64,000 nucleotides of DNA from JAWRCU01 sp033542235 (GTDB taxonomy: Bacteria; Pseudomonadota; Alphaproteobacteria; Rhizobiales; Rhizobiaceae). Shown in pieces: positions 60,401-64,000 of this stretch. The notes under the pieces were generated by a model. It searched no databases and had not been told where the DNA came from. It saw nothing but the letters and a program-made list of their open reading frames with translations. Where the stretch lies: positions 186,001 through 250,000 of the forward strand of contig NZ_JAWRCU010000006.1 in the NCBI RefSeq assembly GCF_033542235.1, given 5' to 3'. A program made the position numbers and the translations under genes. Each line of letters starts with the position of its first letter. Position 1 is the stretch's first letter.

Positions 60401-63400
60401 GGCTCGGCCGGCGCGATCTCCACGACGGGGATGCAGTTCATCGGTCAGGGCTGGTCGGTCGAAGGCGACCCGATCACGCTCGCCGGACAGAACGGAGACA
60501 CGTCGATCCGTGTCGGCGACGGCTCGGCCACCAGCGCGTCCGATCATGCCACGATCAATGCAGTCCTGACCGGCAACAGCCGCCTTGTGAAGGACGATCT
60601 CGGCACCCTAACCCTGACCGCCGACAATACTTATTCCGGCGGAACGTGGATCAGGAACGGTACGCTCCAGCTCGGCAATGGCGCCGTGAATGGCTCGATT
60701 TCGGGAGACGTGCAGAACGATGGTCGCCTCGTCATCGATCGCGTGCCGCTCAGCCAAACGCTGACCATGACCGGAAAGATCACCGGCAGCGGCTCGCTCG
60801 ACGTGAGCACCGGTACATTGTTGCTGACCGCCGACAATACATATACGGGCGGCACGACCATCGCGCAGTCTGCTGAACTCGATCTCGGCAACGGCGGCAC
60901 GAGCGGCTCCATCACCGGCAACGTTGTCAACAACGGCTATCTCACGTTCAAGCGCAGCGACGCCGTGACTTTCGGGGGCGCGATCTCCGGCAATGGTGAT
61001 AACCAGATCCTTGGATCGGTGACGCTCACCGGTAACAGCGGCGCATTCTCGGGCACCACGACGGTCGGATTCGGCACGCTTCAGGTGAACGGGACGCTCG
61101 GCGGCGCGACTCAGGTATTCGCTAACGGCACGCTCGGCGGCACCGGCACCCTGACTGGACCGACCACGATCATGGGCGGCACGCTGCTGGGTGCTCAAGG
61201 ACAGACTCTGACCACCGGCGCGCTCACGCTCAATGCCGGCTCCAACGTGAATGTCGCGCTCGGCACGCCCGGCAGCAGCGCTGGTCTCTTCAAAGTCAAT
61301 GGCAACCTTGTGCTCGACGGCACGCTGAACGTCACCGATGCCGGTGGCTTCGGCATGGGCGTCTATCGCATTTTCGACTACACGGGGGCACTCACGGATA
61401 ATGGCATGAACGTCGGCGTCACCCCGACCCTGCCGGCGGGCACGACCACCACGGTCCAGACGTCCGTGTCTCATCAGGTCAATCTCGTGGTCGACAACGG
61501 CAGCGGCCCGATCCCGACGATGCAGTTCTGGAATGGAACGACGACAACCGCGGACGGCACGATCCATGGCGGCAACGGCGTCTGGAGCGCCGGTCCTGCG
61601 ACCAATTGGACCAACGCGGCCGGCTCTGCCGCTGCGGCCTGGGGCGGCAACTTCGCAGTCTTCCAAGGCAATACCGGCGCGGTGACGGTCGATGGCTCGG
61701 CTGGCGGCGTCTCCACGACCGGAATGCAGTTCATCGGTCAGAGCTGGACGGTTACGGGCGATGCGATCGCGCTGAAGGGCGCTGGCGGATCAACCGCGAT
61801 CCGCGTCGGCGACGGCACGGCGGCGAGCGCCTCCGATACCGTCACGATCGGAGCGGTCCTGACGGGCAACAGCACTCTGGTGAAGGACGATCTCGGCACG
61901 CTGATCCTGACGGCGGACAATACCTATTCCGGCGGGACGACGATCAAGCACGGCACGCTCCAGATCGGCGATGGCAACGGCGGAACGACCGGCTCCATCT
62001 TGGGCACCGTCGTCAATGACGCTCTGCTGCGGTTCGCTCGCAGCGACGCCACGACTTTCGCGGGCGCGATTTCCGGAGCGGGGATCGTACAGGTCTTGAC
62101 CGGGGCCGTGACGCTCACCGCCGACGACACCTATGCTGGCGGCACGAGCATCTCGAATGGAGCATCGCTGAGCGTCGGTAACGGCGGCACAGTGGGCTCG
62201 ATCGGCAGCGGTGATGTGTTCGTCGGCGGCTCCCTCATCTTCAACCGGTCGAACGATTTAACCGTCGGCAGCAGGCTGGTCGGCACAGGCGCGCTGCGAC
62301 AGATCGGTTCGGGCAAGACCGAACTGACCGGCGACAACTCTCTATTCACCGGCGCTACGTCGATCGAGAGCGGCACGCTGGCCGTCAACGGCAAGCTCGG
62401 CGGCACGCTCGACGTCTGGACGGGCGGCCGCCTGCAAGGCACCGGCACGGTCGGCAACACGGTGGTCTCAGGTGTGATCGCACCCGGCAATTCGATCGGC
62501 ACGCTCAATGTCGGCAACATCGCCTTCAACGCCGGCTCGATTTACGAGGTGGAAGTCAACGCGGCAGGCCAGACTGATCTCATCAAGGCAAGCGGCACGG
62601 CCACGATCAACGGCGGGACGGTGCAGGTGCTGGCCGGATCGGGCAACTACGCGCCTGCCACCCAATACACCATCCTGACGGCCACCGGCGGGCGTACTGG
62701 CACCTTCACCGGCGGCGTCACCTCGAACTTGGCCTTCCTCGAGCCTTCGCTCAGCTATGACGCCAACAACATCTATCTGACAATGACGCGGAACGACATC
62801 AGCTTCCAGAATGTCGGCATCACCCCGAACCAGATCGCCACCGGCGGCGGTGTCGAAAGCCTTGGCCTCGGCAATGCGGTCTATGATGCAGTGCTGAACC
62901 TGTCGGCGCCGCAGGCGCAGTATGCCTTCGACCAGCTCTCCGGCGAGATCCAAGCCTCGGCGAAGACGGCGATGCTCGAGGACAGCCGTTTCGTGCGCAA
63001 CGCCGTCAACGACCGCATCCGTGCGGCCTTCGACAGCGTGGGGGCTTCGAAGACCGGCGTCGTGACCTATATCGACGGCAAGCCGGTCGCGGTCGCGCCG
63101 AATGCCGATGGGCTGGCGCTCTGGGGTCAGGGCTTCGGCTCCTGGGGTCATACCGACGGCGACAACAATGCCGCCCGCCTCAACCGCTCGACCGGCGGCT
63201 TCTTCATCGGCGCCCACGCGCCGGCGTTCGACACCTGGCGCTTCGGCGCGGTCGCCGGCTTCAGCCGTACCGATTTCGACGTCAAGGATCGTCGTTCCTC
63301 CGGCTCGAGCGACAATTATCACGTCGGTCTCTATGGCGGCACGACCTGGGGCGAGCTCGCCTTCCGGTCGGGCGCCGCCTACACCTGGAGTGATGTGACC

Positions 63401-63934
63401 ACCAGCCGCGGCGTGTCGTTCCCCGGCTTCGGGGATAGCCTGAAGGCCGACTACAACGCCGGCACAGCGCAGGTCTTCGGTGAGCTTGGCTACGGCATGA
63501 ACATGGGTCCGGCCCGGTTCGAGCCCTTCGCCAACCTTGCCTATGTCAGCGTCCACATCGACAGCTTCACCGAAAAGGGCGGAGCGGCGGCGCTGACCAG
63601 CCAGGGCGAGACCTCCGATGCGACGTTCACGGCGCTCGGCCTGCGCGCCTCGACCACGTTCGATCTGAACGGTGCGGCCGTCACCGCCAAAGGCACCCTC
63701 GGCTGGCGCCATGCCTTCGGGGACGTGACGCCGCTGTCGACCATGCGCTTCGCGGCCGGTGGCGATGCCTTCTCCATCGGCGGGGTGCCGATCGCCCGCG
63801 ATGCGGCCGTGCTCGAAGCCGGTCTTGACTTCAACCTGTCGCAGTCCGCCACCCTCGGCGTCACCTACGGCGGACAGTTCGGCTCGGGCATGTCGGACCA
63901 ATCCGTCAAGGCGAACCTCAATGTGAAGTTCTGA
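57419..63934 (+). CDS. Giant autotransporter adhesin-like protein (type V secretion) with PATR-type repeats
   Basis: The 2171-residue protein has an extended signal region of ~67 residues (hydrophobic core RTALLGGAALLVLLG, cut near AHAQ-TV). A passenger of ~1800 residues with many autotransporter-associated beta-strand repeats (LVKDDLGTLIL...NTYTGGTWIKNGTLQIG...GSITGNV) is expected to form a beta-helix. A C-terminal autotransporter beta-barrel runs from about 1897 (LWGQGFGSWGHTDGD) to the terminal Phe (...NLNVKF). It is exported by Sec, inserted into the outer membrane and displays the passenger outside. The ATG at 57419 has GGGGTG upstream; the GTG at 57413 is possible. Three ~1.26 kb tandem repeats make up most of the passenger. 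No passenger protease motif is visible, so adhesion or biofilm function is more likely than enzymatic. Confidence 0.9.
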   Translation: MLKYNKEESASAKRSFARNCLMLERSLARSAISSAVYQPRLERFRTALLGGAALLVLLGSEQLAHAQTVIDNATVTVPGDHGSPWNVTGTLVIGDTGAGTFAIGDGVTPGVVVSDTGIIGQNLGSQGRVTIDGTGSRWDVSSDFIVGGLGVGDLTVFHGGVLVTGTSAAHADAYIGKGASSTSTSAFSSATVTGANSSWTTFGSLYVGNYASGELNITNGGSVTVSDNLVLGNRPSAFGAVIVSGPGSNLSVGQSLFVGGASASAGPGGLVISDGATVTVGNGAGIVNIGMGGNSNSVLFIGDAGTPIPGSSAAAPGTLNAAEVFIGQNSEVIFSHTSSSYTFSPKFSGVGTIGQVNGTTILTADSSAFTGGAIVNGGTLIIDGMLGGTVDVDTGAALGGKGSLTGAVSVLSGGKLLGTQGHTLTMGSLALDAGSSINVALGSPGNSAGLFKVNGNLVLDGTLNVSDAGGFGAGVYRVFDYGGTLMNNGLAVGTMPNGMAGSVQTSVANQVNFVVGASTAQFWNGMTTTADGTVHGGSGTWIAGNTNWTDANGSFASPWNGQLAIFQNNPGSVTVDNSAGAISTAGMQFIGQGWVVDGNPLTLNGSGGSTTIRVGDGSAASASDYAIIDMVLAGNSRLVKDDLGTLILGYNNTYTGGTWIKNGTLQIGNNGTVGSIMGDVQNDARLVFARSDILTFAGNISGSGSVGVASGTVLLTSDNTYAGGTTIANGGALSLGNNGSSGSITGNVVNDGTLFFNRSNALLLAGAISGNGSIFQVAAGTTTLAGDSGAFSGSTFVQAGGLRVDGKLGGSLSVTSGGSLGGIGTVGDVNISGTLLGVQGHTLTMNSLALDVGSKINVALGAPGGAGLFKVSGNLVLDGTLNVTDAGGFGGGVYRVFDYGGTLTDNGLNIGTLPNGTNVAVQTTVANQVNLLVDAANTRFWNGTTTVPDGTIHGGSGTWVAGSTNWTNLYGTLSTSWGGQFAVFQNNPDKVTVDGSAGAISTTGMQFIGQGWSVEGDPITLAGQNGDTSIRVGDGSATSASDHATINAVLTGNSRLVKDDLGTLTLTADNTYSGGTWIRNGTLQLGNGAVNGSISGDVQNDGRLVIDRVPLSQTLTMTGKITGSGSLDVSTGTLLLTADNTYTGGTTIAQSAELDLGNGGTSGSITGNVVNNGYLTFKRSDAVTFGGAISGNGDNQILGSVTLTGNSGAFSGTTTVGFGTLQVNGTLGGATQVFANGTLGGTGTLTGPTTIMGGTLLGAQGQTLTTGALTLNAGSNVNVALGTPGSSAGLFKVNGNLVLDGTLNVTDAGGFGMGVYRIFDYTGALTDNGMNVGVTPTLPAGTTTTVQTSVSHQVNLVVDNGSGPIPTMQFWNGTTTTADGTIHGGNGVWSAGPATNWTNAAGSAAAAWGGNFAVFQGNTGAVTVDGSAGGVSTTGMQFIGQSWTVTGDAIALKGAGGSTAIRVGDGTAASASDTVTIGAVLTGNSTLVKDDLGTLILTADNTYSGGTTIKHGTLQIGDGNGGTTGSILGTVVNDALLRFARSDATTFAGAISGAGIVQVLTGAVTLTADDTYAGGTSISNGASLSVGNGGTVGSIGSGDVFVGGSLIFNRSNDLTVGSRLVGTGALRQIGSGKTELTGDNSLFTGATSIESGTLAVNGKLGGTLDVWTGGRLQGTGTVGNTVVSGVIAPGNSIGTLNVGNIAFNAGSIYEVEVNAAGQTDLIKASGTATINGGTVQVLAGSGNYAPATQYTILTATGGRTGTFTGGVTSNLAFLEPSLSYDANNIYLTMTRNDISFQNVGITPNQIATGGGVESLGLGNAVYDAVLNLSAPQAQYAFDQLSGEIQASAKTAMLEDSRFVRNAVNDRIRAAFDSVGASKTGVVTYIDGKPVAVAPNADGLALWGQGFGSWGHTDGDNNAARLNRSTGGFFIGAHAPAFDTWRFGAVAGFSRTDFDVKDRRSSGSSDNYHVGLYGGTTWGELAFRSGAAYTWSDVTTSRGVSFPGFGDSLKADYNAGTAQVFGELGYGMNMGPARFEPFANLAYVSVHIDSFTEKGGAAALTSQGETSDATFTALGLRASTTFDLNGAAVTAKGTLGWRHAFGDVTPLSTMRFAAGGDAFSIGGVPIARDAAVLEAGLDFNLSQSATLGVTYGGQFGSGMSDQSVKANLNVKF
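58500..62400 (+). repeat. Three tandem ~1.26 kb repeats inside the autotransporter gene
   Basis: The anchor AACCTTGTGCTCGACGG occurs at 58784, 60038 and 61304, giving periods of 1254 and 1266 bases (418 and 422 codons). Each unit spells ..LFKV.GNLVLDGTLNV.DAGGFG.GVYR.FDY, QFWNG.TT..DGT.HGG.G.W, and NTY.GGT repeats. A partial fourth unit begins near 62360 (IESGTLAVNGKLGG). Boundaries are approximate. Confidence 0.8.
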
Positions 63935-63942
63935 GAGTGGAA

Positions 63943-64000
63943 ATGGACGACCGGGCGATTTCCCTCATTCTGGGGAGCTTCAGGGAATTGATCCCGATGG
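63943..64000 (+). CDS. Start of a gene cut by the window edge, possibly globin-like
   Basis: An ATG nine bases after the autotransporter stop opens a frame reading MDDRAISLILGSFRELIPM to the window end, with GAGAGTGGAA upstream as a ribosome site. The first ~19 residues resemble the A-helix start of bacterial single-domain globins ('hemin receptor' group), but this is too little for a firm call. Confidence 0.35.
   Translation, partial: MDDRAISLILGSFRELIPM

Noticed and set aside
62468..63901. 477-residue minus-strand frame opposite the autotransporter barrel
   Set aside because: It is the antisense of a GC-rich coding region; composition (Arg, Gly, Ala, His) and absence of domains are typical of antisense frames.
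1..64000. CRISPR arrays, prophage modules, rRNA and tRNA genes
   Set aside because: None was recognised by reading the sequence; tRNA detection by eye is unreliable, so a tRNA scan could still find one.

Overview
The window looks like chromosome or large-replicon DNA from an alphaproteobacterium, most likely a member of the Hyphomicrobiales (Rhizobiales; a Mesorhizobium- or Phyllobacteriaceae-like relative). This is inferred from GC-rich coding sequence, dense ABC-importer catabolic operons, a PccR/ScfR-type regulator divergent from propionyl-CoA carboxylase, RIME-like intergenic repeats and a giant autotransporter. No rRNA, tRNA, CRISPR array or intact insertion sequence was seen.

1-12.1 kb: two converging amino-acid/peptide catabolic modules. 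The plus-strand module has the end of a LivF-type ATPase, an M24 metallopeptidase, a threonine-synthase-like PLP enzyme and a GntR/UTRA regulator. The minus-strand module (transcribed 12.04 to 3.88 kb) has a polar amino-acid ABC importer, a second paralogous PLP enzyme, an M20 dipeptidase, an MFS transporter and an AstE/AspA-family deacylase. A perfect GntR-type palindrome lies just downstream of a TTGACA box at the head of the minus-strand operon.

12.2-24.5 kb: central C3 metabolism. An Lrp regulator is divergent from a stand-alone E1-type 2-oxoacid dehydrogenase (MdeR/MdeB-like). Next come a stretch of gene debris (frameshifted hypothetical, TatD remnant, thiolase remnant), then pccB-pccA-mcm for propionyl-CoA to succinyl-CoA, and a divergent PccR-like regulator with candidate operators.

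24.5-26.0 kb: debris including a TnsA-like transposase endonuclease remnant.

26-46.2 kb: the most interesting part. It holds a GntR/FCD regulator with a Gfo/Idh/MocA oxidoreductase, a Pot-type importer, a GMC oxidoreductase, a DapA-family lyase, a DUF1349 protein, a Ser/Cys-type proline-racemase-family enzyme, a sugar-type importer with an embedded dimethylformamidase-like large subunit, an aldehyde dehydrogenase, a 4-OT-type tautomerase, an Ldh2/DpkA-like imine reductase and a LuxR regulator. Six promoters carry the palindrome TTGNATNCAA or a one-mismatch version, overlapping promoter elements, which defines a probable regulon. A second palindrome (TATGCC-N6-GGCATA type) occurs upstream of both luxR and the aldehyde dehydrogenase gene. 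Together these suggest an undescribed pathway for an imino acid or an amide/N-substituted amino compound.

46.2-53.9 kb: accessory genes and remnants (LysR, TetR and frameshifted acyltransferase pseudogenes; intact FMN reductase, MFS/LysR pair, cupin, and an FGE-like secreted protein without the catalytic cysteines).

53.9-64 kb: three AraC-family regulators followed by a 2171-residue autotransporter built on three ~1.26 kb tandem repeats, and the first codons of a possible globin-like gene at the right edge.
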